Source of the DNA: Melioribacter roseus
GTDB taxonomy: Bacteria; Bacteroidota; Ignavibacteria; Ignavibacteriales; Melioribacteraceae
Reading direction: 5' to 3'
DNA: 60,701 nucleotides
Assembly: GCA_020722085.1 (NCBI GenBank)
Contig: DYLN01000004.1
Coordinates: 1 to 60,701 of the forward strand
A model generated the notes under the pieces. That model had not been told where the DNA came from and ran no database searches. It saw only the letters and a list, made by a program, of their open reading frames with translations. Every line of letters starts with the position of its first letter. Positions within the stretch are counted from its first letter, which is position 1. Made by a program: the position numbers and the translations under genes. Positions 17,282 through 26,547 of the stretch are shown one piece after another.

Positions 17282-17865
17282 TGTTTAACCCAAAAAAGTA
17301 TTAGTAAAATAATAGTAATTGATAAAATCGCTTGTAAAGTTCTAATTTCGGATTTTAAGCCAGCCTTAAAATTGTAAGGCGGTTGTTCAGTTGTTTGTTT
17401 TTTATAAGGAGTTAGCCGCGGCAATAATCTAGGTACATTTTTTTTGTAATCGGCGTATGCACTGCCAAATTTTGCATGTAAGAATTCTTCCTCTGCCTTT
17501 ATGATTTGGTCATACTGAAAATAAAAAAAAAGTAATGCAATTATCTGCAGATAGGGGAAAAGAGCCATTGACATAATCCCAACGCCGAGATAAATGAGCA
17601 TATTTCCCAGATAAAGCGGATTGCGTACGTGTGCAAACGCACCAGAGACAACTAAGTAAGTTCCGCCTACGCCGGCTGTAGTTCTCGTTTCGCTTCCTGC
17701 ATAGCTTACTCCCCAAAACCTAAAAAATTCTCCAGCTATTAAAATAATAAATCCGAAAACCATGCTTGTCAGCTCGGCTTTTTGAAAGATTATCATTACT
17801 ATCAGAAATGGAATAGGTGTATAACTTCTGTATTTAAATAACTTACCCGCCAAACTTTTTGCCAT
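17278..17865 (-). CDS. Isoprenylcysteine carboxyl methyltransferase-family membrane protein
   Basis: 195 residues with four or five hydrophobic segments, including one at the very C terminus (about 176-192). The ICMT/PEMT-family core is HVRNPLYLGNMLIYLG near 79-94, followed by EEEFLHAKFGSAYADYKKNVPRL near 128-150, where the SAM- and substrate-binding residues of the family lie. It is cotranscribed with lpxB. The bacterial substrate is unknown; a lipid or small isoprenoid is plausible. Confidence 0.8.
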   Translation of the reverse strand: MAKSLAGKLFKYRSYTPIPFLIVMIIFQKAELTSMVFGFIILIAGEFFRFWGVSYAGSETRTTAGVGGTYLVVSGAFAHVRNPLYLGNMLIYLGVGIMSMALFPYLQIIALLFFYFQYDQIIKAEEEFLHAKFGSAYADYKKNVPRLLPRLTPYKKQTTEQPPYNFKAGLKSEIRTLQAILSITIILLILFWVKH

Positions 17866-17887
17866 GTGTATAGATTCCTGTCTTTAA

Positions 17888-18613
17888 TTATCCTTGCATA
17901 TAAATTTCTCTTCTTTTCAAAACAGCCTGATGTCTCTTGCGCAAACGTTTCTTGTTCTTAAGTTCATCTAATTTTTTCATTATATCATTAAAGTCGTTAA
18001 ACGGGAAATACATAATCCTGTTTTTCTCGCAGTATTTCAGTAATGAATTTTTTGCGAAGATAAAATCACAAAACTGTGCCGGACATTTATCCGAATATCC
18101 GTCACCTATGTAAACACTAAAATCATCATCGGAGGAATGCTCCAATATGTGGTTTCGTTTGCAGTTTGCACAAAATTTACATTCTTCATCGGTAAAGGGA
18201 AACGAGGGGACAAGTTCATTATTAGCGCCAAAGGTCAGCTTATTTGAATATACAGTAAGATTGTTCATAAATTCTCTTGATAAAATTCTATTTATGTAAT
18301 AATCCAATCCATCGCTTAAGACCCAAACTTGAAAATCGTTTAAACTGCAGTAATCAATAAATGTTTTGAACGTAGAACTAATGCACATAGAGTCAATAAA
18401 TGAGTTAAATTTATTTATATCGAGATTTTGTACTGTTTTGCACAGCAATTCCCATGTTTTGATTGAATTAATTTTTTCATCGATCCAATCACGTACTATT
18501 TCTTTTGCGCGCTGCGGATTTCCAAACTGCAAAAAAATTTCTTCCCCCACATCGCGTACCGTAATTGTTCCATCGAAATCAATAAATATTTTAAAAGAAG
18601 CAGTACTCAGCAT
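17888..18613 (-). CDS. MtnX-like HAD-IB phosphatase
   Basis: 241 residues. HAD motif I is FIDFDGTIT (nucleophile D in DFDGT) near 11-19, motif II falls in VWVLSDGLDYYINRIL near 97, and motif IV is YIGDGYSDKCPA near 168. This is the branch of 2-hydroxy-3-keto-5-methylthiopentenyl-1-phosphate phosphatase (MtnX) and phosphoserine phosphatase relatives. CKFCANCKRN near 145 adds a cysteine-rich insert. No other methionine-salvage genes are nearby, so I do not assign mtnX. It begins one base after the smc stop. Confidence 0.8.
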   Translation of the reverse strand: MLSTASFKIFIDFDGTITVRDVGEEIFLQFGNPQRAKEIVRDWIDEKINSIKTWELLCKTVQNLDINKFNSFIDSMCISSTFKTFIDYCSLNDFQVWVLSDGLDYYINRILSREFMNNLTVYSNKLTFGANNELVPSFPFTDEECKFCANCKRNHILEHSSDDDFSVYIGDGYSDKCPAQFCDFIFAKNSLLKYCEKNRIMYFPFNDFNDIMKKLDELKNKKRLRKRHQAVLKRREIYMQG

Positions 18614-18614
18614 T

Positions 18615-21600
18615 TTAGTTCACTTCTATTTCGTTGAATTGAACAGCAGCAAGCTTGGAAATTCCTTCTTCCTGCATGGTAACTCCGTACATTGTTTCTG
18701 CAGCTTCCATTGTGCGTTTATTGTGAGTAACAATAATAAATTGTGTTCTTTTGCTGAACTCTTTTAATAATTTTGTAAATCTGTCGATATTTGCATCATC
18801 CAACGGTGCATCAACTTCGTCAAGTATACAAAACGGGCTCGGTTTTACAAGATAAATTGCAAATAAAAGAGCAGTTGCCGTTAAAGTTTTTTCTCCTCCG
18901 GAAAGCAATTCAATTGATGTTGGGCGTTTCCCTTTTGGTTTGCCGATTATTTCAATTTTTGCCTCTAACGGATCTACGCCTTCTTCCAAAGTGAGATCTG
19001 CCTCATCTCCTGGATTAAAAAGGGTTTGAAAAATTTCTTTGAAATTATCCCTAATCTTTTCAAATGTTTCCAGAAAAAGTTTTTGAGCGGTTTCGTTTAT
19101 TTCATTAATTGTGTTAACCAGATCTTTTTCGGATTCAATTAAATCGTTCCGCTGTTTTAATAAAAATTCGAGCCGTTCTTTTTCTTCTTCGTATTCTGAG
19201 TAAGCAAGCAGGTTAACGGGACCTATTGTTCTCAGTTTTTCTTTTAGCTTGTTTACTTCGTCGGTACGTTCTGCAAAATTAAATTGGTCGAGATCATCAA
19301 ATATTTTTTCTTCAATTTCGAGCGAATAATTCTCTTTTATGTGCTCTTTAATATTTTCAGCCCTCAGTTCGATTTCGTTTTGTTTTATTTGGAGTGAATG
19401 AGCATTATCAGAAACTTCCTGACGCTGATTTCTTAAGTCATTAACATGGCGTTCAAATTTCGCAGATTCGTCCTTCAGAAGCTTCAGCCTTATTTCAATT
19501 TCTTTTTCTTTTTCGATTAGCTCCGAACGCACCCGATTAATATTGTTAAGTTCACCTTTAAGCTTGTTAATTGTGAAATTAATTTTCTCAATTTCGTTTT
19601 TGTTTTTTTCTATGTCCACTTTTCTTTTTTCAATTCCGTTATTAATTGCGGTTTTGTTTTCTTCGGATCTGTTTATTGCATTGTGGGTATTTTGTATTTG
19701 TCCTTTGTCTTTTTCAAGCTCGAGTTTTTGCTGGTTTAATGCTGCAACTGCTGAGTTGAAATTATCTTCTGCTTTTTCCAGTTCGCTTTCGGCAGCTTCA
19801 ATGTTTTTAAGAAGAGCTTCTTTTTGCCGGTTTAAATCGTTCACTTCAACTATGAACTTTTCTTTTTCGACATCAAGGGAGTTGGATTTTAGAGCTAATT
19901 CGTTAATCTGTTTCCGGGTAATTTCAATTTCTTCGTCACTTTTCTTCTTTTCAAATTCGAACTGCGATATTTGTTTCTCAAGACTTGTGACATCATTAGA
20001 TAGGATTTTAATATTCTCTGAAATATTTTTAAGGTCAATAAGCGAAAGTTTTTTTTCGGTTTCTTCGATTTTTTTGATGAGTGTGTATAAATCGTTTTCA
20101 AGTTTCGGGTATTCTTTTTTCAAATTTTCAAGGAGTTGTTTTCTCCCAAAAAGTGTTTCGTCGAGTTTCGGCAGCGAGCCGGCTTCGATGATACCGTTAT
20201 AACTTACAAAATCGCCTTCAAGTGTAGCAAAGTTTATCGAGTCGTACTTTCTGTGAAGTTCAATAGCTGTTTGGAGATTTTCAGTTAATGCGGTAGAGTT
20301 TAACACTTTTTTGAAATATGCTTTCCACTTAGGTTCGGTCTCAACGAAATCACTTGCCCATCCCAAAAACAATTTTTCTTTTGCGAGTCTTTTTATTTTT
20401 TTTCTTTGATTGTAGTCGCCGAGTTTTTTGAAAAAAGATTTTTTCCCGTTTGATGCATTCTCGAGCAGATAAAATGACGCTTTGCCGAGATCGTTTTCTC
20501 TTAAGAAGTCGACAGCTTTTTTTAATTCCTCAAGGTTTTCAATAAGCAGATTATTCAGTACGGACTTAAGTGCGGCATTCAGTGCAAAGCGGTATTTTTC
20601 GCTGGTGTGTCCTACATCTGCAAATATATTTTTTTCTTTATCTGTCCATCCATTGTTTTCCAGCAGCGTTTTAGAGCCTTTGGAAATTCCTTCAAGATTG
20701 GTTATCAATGACTGCAAAAAGCTTATTTTTTCTTTAAGTCCGGCTATTACAGTTTTTTGTTCTATCTCTTTTTCTTTTAAGGAATTCAGTTCCTTCTCCA
20801 GAGCCTCCTTTTCCTTTTGATTTTGATAGTACAGCTTTTCAGTTTCCTGCAATCTTTTTTCGATCTGATTTTTTTCGTTTGTAAGCTCTTCAATATAGCC
20901 GACAGTTTTTGCGATATTGCCGGTAATAATTTGAATTTTCTGGTTTAACTTTTCGATTTGTTCGTAAGTTCTCGCTAAATCGTTTTGAATTACAGAAAGC
21001 TGGTTTTCTTTTTCTGTAATTACTTTTGTGCGGTGAAGCAGTTCTTCGTTCAAATTTCTCAATATTGACTTTTTCCCATCCACTACGGTGCGGTTTATTT
21101 CGAGTTCGCCTGTAATGAGCTCGATTGTTTTCGTTTTTTCTTCAATGCGAACATGCAGTTTATCAAGCAGCTTTTTATTTTCTTCTATTGAATGATTATT
21201 TTCCAAAATTTGAGAAGTTAACTCGGAAATTTCCTCGTGAAGTCTTTTCAGATTGTTTTGTAGTGATCTTAGCTTTTCTTCCGTTACAGAAATATTTTTT
21301 TGAGTGTTATGGAGCAGGTCAGTATTAGCGCTGATTTCGCTTCTTTTCTCATTTAGTTCGTTTTCAACGCCACTAATGCCTGTACGCAATTCAAGAAGCT
21401 CTGTTTCAATTTTTTTTATCTCTTCATCTATAACATTTCTTCTCAAAGTGTATTCGGATATATTTTGTTTTAACTCCTCACTCTGAATTTTAAAAAGAGC
21501 CATTTCCCGTTCTGCCAGGTCAACTTCTTTATCTCTCAGTACGGATTGAATTTGATTGTACTGGTCGGCTCTTTTAGCCTGTCTCTCGAGGGATCGAACG

Positions 21601-22202
21601 GCTTTTTCTACTTCTGAAACAATATCATTTACTCGTGTAAGATCAGCTTTTACATCTTCCAATTTATTAAGAGCTAATCTTCGTCTGACTTTGTATTTGT
21701 TAACTCCCGCTGCTTCTTCAAACATTTTGCGTCTTTCTTCAGCCTTATTGCTTAAAATAGTTTCCACCATTTTCAATTCAATTACCGAATAGGCGTTTGT
21801 TCCCATCCCAGTATCCATGAAGAGATTTGTTATATCTTTAAGTCGGCAGATATTCTTGTTAAGCAGGTATTCACTTTCACCGGAGCGAAAAATTCTACGT
21901 GTAATTGTAACCTCGGAATATTCCATAGGAAGAAGACCGAGATCGTTTACAAGAGTTAATGATACTTCGGACATTCCCATGGGTTTCTTTTGCCTTGTTC
22001 CGTTGAAAATTACATTTTCCATTTTGTCGCTGCGCAGCGTCGTTGTTTTTTGTTCTCCCAAAACCCATCTGATTGCATCAACAATGTTGGTCTTACCACA
22101 GCCGTTTGGACCAACAATTCCCGTAATCCCCTTGGTAAAATTTATGCTGGTTTTATTTGCAAAAGACTTGAAGCCAAAGATTTCTAATTTTGATAAATGC
22201 AC
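18615..22202 (-). CDS. smc: Chromosome segregation protein SMC
   Basis: 1195 residues, the standard length of bacterial SMC, the ATPase of the condensin complex. Walker A GPNGCGKTN is at residues 32-40. Two long coiled coils flank a hinge near 500-660. The signature LSGGEKTLTATALLFA is near 1100, followed by Walker B CILDEVDAPLDD. It starts at GTG 22202 with AAGGG upstream; the N terminus MHLSKLEIFGFKSFA matches the family exactly, so this start is sound. No scpA or scpB is in the window. Confidence 0.97.
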   Translation of the reverse strand: MHLSKLEIFGFKSFANKTSINFTKGITGIVGPNGCGKTNIVDAIRWVLGEQKTTTLRSDKMENVIFNGTRQKKPMGMSEVSLTLVNDLGLLPMEYSEVTITRRIFRSGESEYLLNKNICRLKDITNLFMDTGMGTNAYSVIELKMVETILSNKAEERRKMFEEAAGVNKYKVRRRLALNKLEDVKADLTRVNDIVSEVEKAVRSLERQAKRADQYNQIQSVLRDKEVDLAEREMALFKIQSEELKQNISEYTLRRNVIDEEIKKIETELLELRTGISGVENELNEKRSEISANTDLLHNTQKNISVTEEKLRSLQNNLKRLHEEISELTSQILENNHSIEENKKLLDKLHVRIEEKTKTIELITGELEINRTVVDGKKSILRNLNEELLHRTKVITEKENQLSVIQNDLARTYEQIEKLNQKIQIITGNIAKTVGYIEELTNEKNQIEKRLQETEKLYYQNQKEKEALEKELNSLKEKEIEQKTVIAGLKEKISFLQSLITNLEGISKGSKTLLENNGWTDKEKNIFADVGHTSEKYRFALNAALKSVLNNLLIENLEELKKAVDFLRENDLGKASFYLLENASNGKKSFFKKLGDYNQRKKIKRLAKEKLFLGWASDFVETEPKWKAYFKKVLNSTALTENLQTAIELHRKYDSINFATLEGDFVSYNGIIEAGSLPKLDETLFGRKQLLENLKKEYPKLENDLYTLIKKIEETEKKLSLIDLKNISENIKILSNDVTSLEKQISQFEFEKKKSDEEIEITRKQINELALKSNSLDVEKEKFIVEVNDLNRQKEALLKNIEAAESELEKAEDNFNSAVAALNQQKLELEKDKGQIQNTHNAINRSEENKTAINNGIEKRKVDIEKNKNEIEKINFTINKLKGELNNINRVRSELIEKEKEIEIRLKLLKDESAKFERHVNDLRNQRQEVSDNAHSLQIKQNEIELRAENIKEHIKENYSLEIEEKIFDDLDQFNFAERTDEVNKLKEKLRTIGPVNLLAYSEYEEEKERLEFLLKQRNDLIESEKDLVNTINEINETAQKLFLETFEKIRDNFKEIFQTLFNPGDEADLTLEEGVDPLEAKIEIIGKPKGKRPTSIELLSGGEKTLTATALLFAIYLVKPSPFCILDEVDAPLDDANIDRFTKLLKEFSKRTQFIIVTHNKRTMEAAETMYGVTMQEEGISKLAAVQFNEIEVN

Positions 22203-22212
22203 TTTGTTACCC

Positions 22213-24792
22213 TTAGAATATCATAGAATTATATTGTTTGACTGCATTGGAAATGTAATATAAAGCCGTATTAGAAAGTTGTGAATATAGGGCAAAAATA
22301 GCTGCCGCAGCTAAGATAATAACGGCAGTATATGTGTAAACAACTAAGGGTCTAATATCAAAAATAATGTAAATGCCTTTAAGAAGCCTTTGAATTAACC
22401 ATAACATAAACAATGCCAGAAAAATATAAAAGTAATTGTTAAACAAATCTGCTACTAAAATCTTATAGAGAATAAGCTCTACCGGCAGAAAAATTGTCAA
22501 TGGTAAAAATGCCCACACCATCACAAAAACTATGCTATTGTAGCTTACTTTGGTTTTCACAAAAAATGAAGCGATTTTAACTGCTATGCTGACTATCCCC
22601 AAAAGTATAATCAGAACCACCGAGAGGTAAATGAACGATTTAACGGGATTCCATGCTAACATGCTGATTGCAGCGAGAATTTTTGCGCTTCCGAATCCCA
22701 AAAGAATTTTTTCAAAAAGAATATTTTGTTTTTCAAAGTACAAGAGAATGCTTATTAGCAACGAGAAGGCGCCGCTGATTATTATCATAAGGATAAAAGC
22801 ATGCAGTCCGGAAACTATTCTTTGATCGCGGATATCTGCAAAGAAATTATATGATCTGAACAGGGCACGAGTGCAGTCTTCTCTAAACCTTTTGTTGGAA
22901 TTTATTAACAAAGCCATAAAAACAGATAAACCGAGAGCAATTAATATAAAGGAAACGGGACTATCATCTTTTGGGCTGCCAATAGGGATAGTGATCTTAC
23001 CTTTGTTAAGAAGTTTTGAATTTACTGCTCTGTAAGTGATTGAGTTTAAATTTCTGTTGTCGTCGAGAATGCCGACTTTGTATTCATTGCGAGGAGAGTA
23101 TCCGGTGAAAAGCGAACAAAAACTTCCTGCATAATTAAAAATAGAATTTAAGATGAAACCGCCGAGTCTGGATGATCTTGAATAGTCAATCAAATCACTA
23201 AAATATTTAGCTTCTGCTTCGTATGAATAAGCGTTTAAATAACCGTTAGTGCTTCCGTTAAAATTCGGGTATGTTGCTTCACTGATAAAAAATTTAGAAG
23301 CATTCTGATTTTCTATAAAACTTGAGATAATATTCTTTTGGCTGTCAAAGTTACCGCCGTAAAGTTCAATTCCGATTAAATCAAGACGGCTGTAATTGTT
23401 TTTAGGTAAACCTGCAAATGAAGCATAAGTTAATCCACTCCATCTGCTTTTAATGTTATTGTTTGTAGTGTTAATAAAATCTTCAGTTATTTTAGAATCG
23501 GTTAAAAATGAGCTGCCTATTCCTATACCGGCAACTGAATTATATTGTGAGGAAATAGTCAGCAAATTTTGAAGATAAGATTTATATCTCATTACGAATT
23601 CTTTGCTGCCTAAGAGTTCTTCGGGTATTGAGTTTATAGGGACCTCAACAAAAGCCAGCAGCCCGACTTCCTGGCAAATTTGTAACGCATAAGGATCCGG
23701 TGCGATCTTGGCAAATCGAACTGCATTAAAGCCTGTTTGTTTAATTAACCTCAAATCGTCTTCCAGTTGCCTGCTGGAAATAATGTTTTGTAAATGGGAG
23801 CCGTAGTAAGTAGTTCCTTCAAGGATGAATTTTGCTCCGTTCAAGTAAAGCAAGTTTTCTTTTTTTTCTAATTTGTAAAATGAAATGAGTCGTTTTAGCT
23901 GGTCTGTAAGTGCTCCGTTTTTTAATAATAATACCTGAACAGTGTAATTATTGGGAGAATCAGGGGACCATAACAATGGGGGCTTAATTTCGATATCAGC
24001 AGATGTATCAATGCTTGTCCTGCTAGTTAGGTTAAAAGTCAATTCAGTTTTTGCAACAGGAATTCCGCTTATACCTGAAAATACGTTTACTATTAATGAA
24101 TAAAATGTGCCAGCATTTTCATTACTGCTGCCGGTAAGTAATTCATTTACCTGTAAGTCTGTGTGTAATTTTACGGCAGAAAATTTTTCTCCAAAAGAGT
24201 AACTAATTTTTGCACTTGAAATATTTGTTTTAGGCAGAAATTGCAGATAAACATTCCTAATAATTCCACCGTAACTTACCGGGAATAAAAATCTTTGCTT
24301 TACTGGAATAGTTGTCTGCGAACTTAGTTTATTAGTTACACTGATAGAAATCTTGTTATTGCTATTAGGAATTAATATATCGCCGGGTAATTCTAATGAA
24401 AAGGGAAGACCACCGCCCGAATATTTGTAAATTGTATTGTTGTTCAGACTGACATCGGCAGAATAATTTATGCCGAGACAATTAAGAATAATCTTATAAT
24501 TATCAATTTGTTCTTTTGTTAGATATATCTCTTTCTCATATGTTAACGCATTGTCGCCTTCAAATTCAGAAGGAACAGAAGCAGTAATTATAGTGTGTGT
24601 GTTTTCTGGGCTGAATATTTTCCAGCCGTCATTTAATAATTTTACATGCCTATATTGATTTACATCGTAAAAAAGGGAATTAATGCCATTTTGATTGGAT
24701 AGGGGTAGTTCATGAATTTTAATTTGGGATATTGAAATTGTTTGAAATAAAATAAAAAATGAAGGGAAAAGAACTTTATAGAGTTTATTCAT
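22213..24792 (-). CDS. GH2-like ectodomain protein with C-terminal membrane domain
   Basis: 859 residues. A signal peptide (about residues 1-22) is followed by a glycoside hydrolase 2-like arrangement: sugar-binding jelly roll to about 190, Ig-like domain to about 300, and a TIM-barrel-like domain (GFNAVRFAKIAPDPYALQICQE). The nucleophile region reads FISEATYP with E505, but where family members have NE for the acid/base this protein has SS (GIGIGSSF, about 427-428), so normal hydrolysis is doubtful. From about 610 onward there are six or so membrane helices resembling a Yip1-type bundle. It is 10 nt upstream of smc. The function is unknown; a binding or surface role is possible. Confidence 0.65.
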   Translation of the reverse strand: MNKLYKVLFPSFFILFQTISISQIKIHELPLSNQNGINSLFYDVNQYRHVKLLNDGWKIFSPENTHTIITASVPSEFEGDNALTYEKEIYLTKEQIDNYKIILNCLGINYSADVSLNNNTIYKYSGGGLPFSLELPGDILIPNSNNKISISVTNKLSSQTTIPVKQRFLFPVSYGGIIRNVYLQFLPKTNISSAKISYSFGEKFSAVKLHTDLQVNELLTGSSNENAGTFYSLIVNVFSGISGIPVAKTELTFNLTSRTSIDTSADIEIKPPLLWSPDSPNNYTVQVLLLKNGALTDQLKRLISFYKLEKKENLLYLNGAKFILEGTTYYGSHLQNIISSRQLEDDLRLIKQTGFNAVRFAKIAPDPYALQICQEVGLLAFVEVPINSIPEELLGSKEFVMRYKSYLQNLLTISSQYNSVAGIGIGSSFLTDSKITEDFINTTNNNIKSRWSGLTYASFAGLPKNNYSRLDLIGIELYGGNFDSQKNIISSFIENQNASKFFISEATYPNFNGSTNGYLNAYSYEAEAKYFSDLIDYSRSSRLGGFILNSIFNYAGSFCSLFTGYSPRNEYKVGILDDNRNLNSITYRAVNSKLLNKGKITIPIGSPKDDSPVSFILIALGLSVFMALLINSNKRFREDCTRALFRSYNFFADIRDQRIVSGLHAFILMIIISGAFSLLISILLYFEKQNILFEKILLGFGSAKILAAISMLAWNPVKSFIYLSVVLIILLGIVSIAVKIASFFVKTKVSYNSIVFVMVWAFLPLTIFLPVELILYKILVADLFNNYFYIFLALFMLWLIQRLLKGIYIIFDIRPLVVYTYTAVIILAAAAIFALYSQLSNTALYYISNAVKQYNSMIF

Positions 24793-25489
24793 TTTTTCTC
24801 AGAGGTATAAAAAAAAGTTGCTAAATATACTAAATAAACGAGGGGTAATCAATTTGAATTAATTGAAAACGGGCTAAAAACAAATAGATAGACTGCCTTG
24901 CTACATGATAAATGGAGTTACAACATTTTATTTCAGTTAAATAGGGCTTGCGACTTTATTAACAGCACATAACAATGAAAATTTCTTTGTGGAATTTTTT
25001 TGTATCTTATGCTAAAAATTGTTCTAATTATTCAAGTTGTCCGCCAAATAAAAAATTCTTTAAAATAAGCCGCTAATTACGCTAATAAACACAAACCGTC
25101 TTATAAATACAAAAATTTATCCCGAATTTGTCATTAGAAAAACATTAATGACAAATCGACTAAGATTTTCTAAGGGCTTGTTCGCAATATTACCGTAAGA
25201 AAATTTTTTACCGAAGGTATGGATAAACGCAAGCCCAAGAAAATCTAAGTTTAATACTTACCATTTAACAAGTTATGTTACTAATATGTTATTGATAAAT
25301 TTTCCTAATGAACAATGTGGGTTTAATCATCAAAAATTAGCGCAATTCTGCCGAAGGCATTCCCTACGGAAGCGGCTAAATTATTTTTTAAAATGGCGGT
25401 CAACCTGAGTCTAATTATTTATGAATAATGATTGTAGTATGAATAACTATTCAAGCAAATTCTTCATGTTAAAAAATACACAGCTTCCA
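24793..25489. other. Non-coding, repeat-rich interval
   Basis: About 700 bp between the GH2-like gene and tpiA. It holds copy 2 of the dispersed repeat (25111-25325) flanked by imperfect inverted segments: AAAATAAGCCGCTAATTACG near 25065 and, reversed, AGCGGCTAAATTATTTT near 25371. A 33-codon ATG frame around 24975 has no recognisable features and I do not call it. No RNA gene is recognised. Confidence 0.6.
25111..25325 (-). repeat. Dispersed structured repeat, copy 2
   Basis: Inverted relative to copy 1 at 1669-1889. It contains a perfect 11-bp hairpin (25126-25136 with 25146-25156) and a longer outer hairpin whose arms are about 25163-25180 and 25230-25246 (GGGCTTG pairing with CAAGCCC). 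The two copies keep the first stem despite a base change, which suggests a structured nucleic acid rather than a decayed gene. Confidence 0.8.
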
Positions 25490-26251
25490 TTATATCGCTG
25501 CAGATTGAATTATGTTCAAAAAAGAATCTGCTTTTAAGCATGCCCCACCAACAAGAGCGCCGTCAATATCTTGCTGAGACATAAGCTGGAAAGAATTTTC
25601 CGGTTTAACACTACCGCCATATTGGATAATCGTTTTTTCAGCAGAATCTTCTCCATATATTGTTGAAATTTTTTTTCTTATGTACTGATGAATTTCCTGA
25701 GCTTGTTCGGGGGTCGCATTCTTTCCCGTCCCGATTGCCCATACGGGCTCGTAAGCAATAATAATTTTTTCAAATTCCTCTTTAGTAATTCCGGCTAACC
25801 CTTTTTTAATCTGTTGATCTACTATCTTAAACGCTTCGCCCTTTTCGCGCTGCTGCAAAGTTTCGCCGATGCAAAAAATAGGATTCAACCCAGAAAGAAT
25901 TGCGGATTTGATTTTTTTATTTATCAGCTCATCCGATTCGCCGAAAATTGTTCGTCGTTCTGAATGTCCCAGAATTACATACTGGCAGCCCACACTTTTC
26001 AGCATACTGGCAGAGATTTCGCCTGTAAAAGCTCCGTTTTTTTCAAAATACATATTTTGTGCCCCAAGTTTTATAGCTGTATTCTTGATCAGCGCACTTG
26101 CAGTCTCAAGAGAAGTAAAGGGCGGACATATAATAACTTCAACTTTTGAATTTTTCTCATCCAATCCTTTTTTGATAGCAGAGATTAAATTAATTGATTC
26201 ATTCAAATCATTGTTCATTTTCCAATTGCCTGCAACAATTTTATTTCGCAT
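25490..26251 (-). CDS. tpiA: Triosephosphate isomerase
   Basis: 253-residue glycolytic enzyme interconverting dihydroxyacetone phosphate and glyceraldehyde 3-phosphate. It starts RNKIVAGNWKMN with the catalytic lysine K12. Catalytic histidine and glutamate are in YVILGHSERR near 93 and IAYEPVWAIGTGK near 166. The C-terminal phosphate loop IQYGGSV and GALVGGA are present. Length and motifs are ordinary. Confidence 0.98.
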   Translation of the reverse strand: MRNKIVAGNWKMNNDLNESINLISAIKKGLDEKNSKVEVIICPPFTSLETASALIKNTAIKLGAQNMYFEKNGAFTGEISASMLKSVGCQYVILGHSERRTIFGESDELINKKIKSAILSGLNPIFCIGETLQQREKGEAFKIVDQQIKKGLAGITKEEFEKIIIAYEPVWAIGTGKNATPEQAQEIHQYIRKKISTIYGEDSAEKTIIQYGGSVKPENSFQLMSQQDIDGALVGGACLKADSFLNIIQSAAI

Positions 26252-26299
26252 AGTAATCCTGTATTTGTTTATGATAGTGAGTTTATAAAATAAAAGCTG

Positions 26300-26536
26300 T
26301 CAACTGACAGCTTCTACTCTTCTTATGCCGGGTACTTCTCGTATGAGAGCTCTTTCTACTCCGGCTCTTAAAGTCATTTGAGACATGGGGCAGTCGGTGC
26401 ATGCGCCTGTAAGTTTTACCTCAACTATTCCTTCTTCGCTAACCTTTACCAATTCAACATCGCCGCCGTCTGCCTTTAAGTATGGTCTTATTGTTTCAAG
26501 TGCCTGTTTTACTTTTTGCTGCATTGCGTCGTTCAT
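26300..26536 (-). CDS. NifU-like C-terminal Fe-S scaffold protein
   Basis: 78 residues consisting only of the NifU C-terminal domain: GGDVELVKV near 24 and the cluster-binding C46-x2-C49 in LTGACTDCPMSQMTL. Small proteins of this kind carry or assemble Fe-S clusters. It lies 11 nt downstream of the Mrp-type ATPase, another Fe-S carrier, so the pair probably act together in Fe-S delivery. Confidence 0.92.
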   Translation of the reverse strand: MNDAMQQKVKQALETIRPYLKADGGDVELVKVSEEGIVEVKLTGACTDCPMSQMTLRAGVERALIREVPGIRRVEAVS

Positions 26537-26547
26537 TTTAGTTCCTT

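Noticed and set aside
17888-18613. mtnX of methionine salvage
   Set aside because: Fold matches, but no other salvage genes are in the window.
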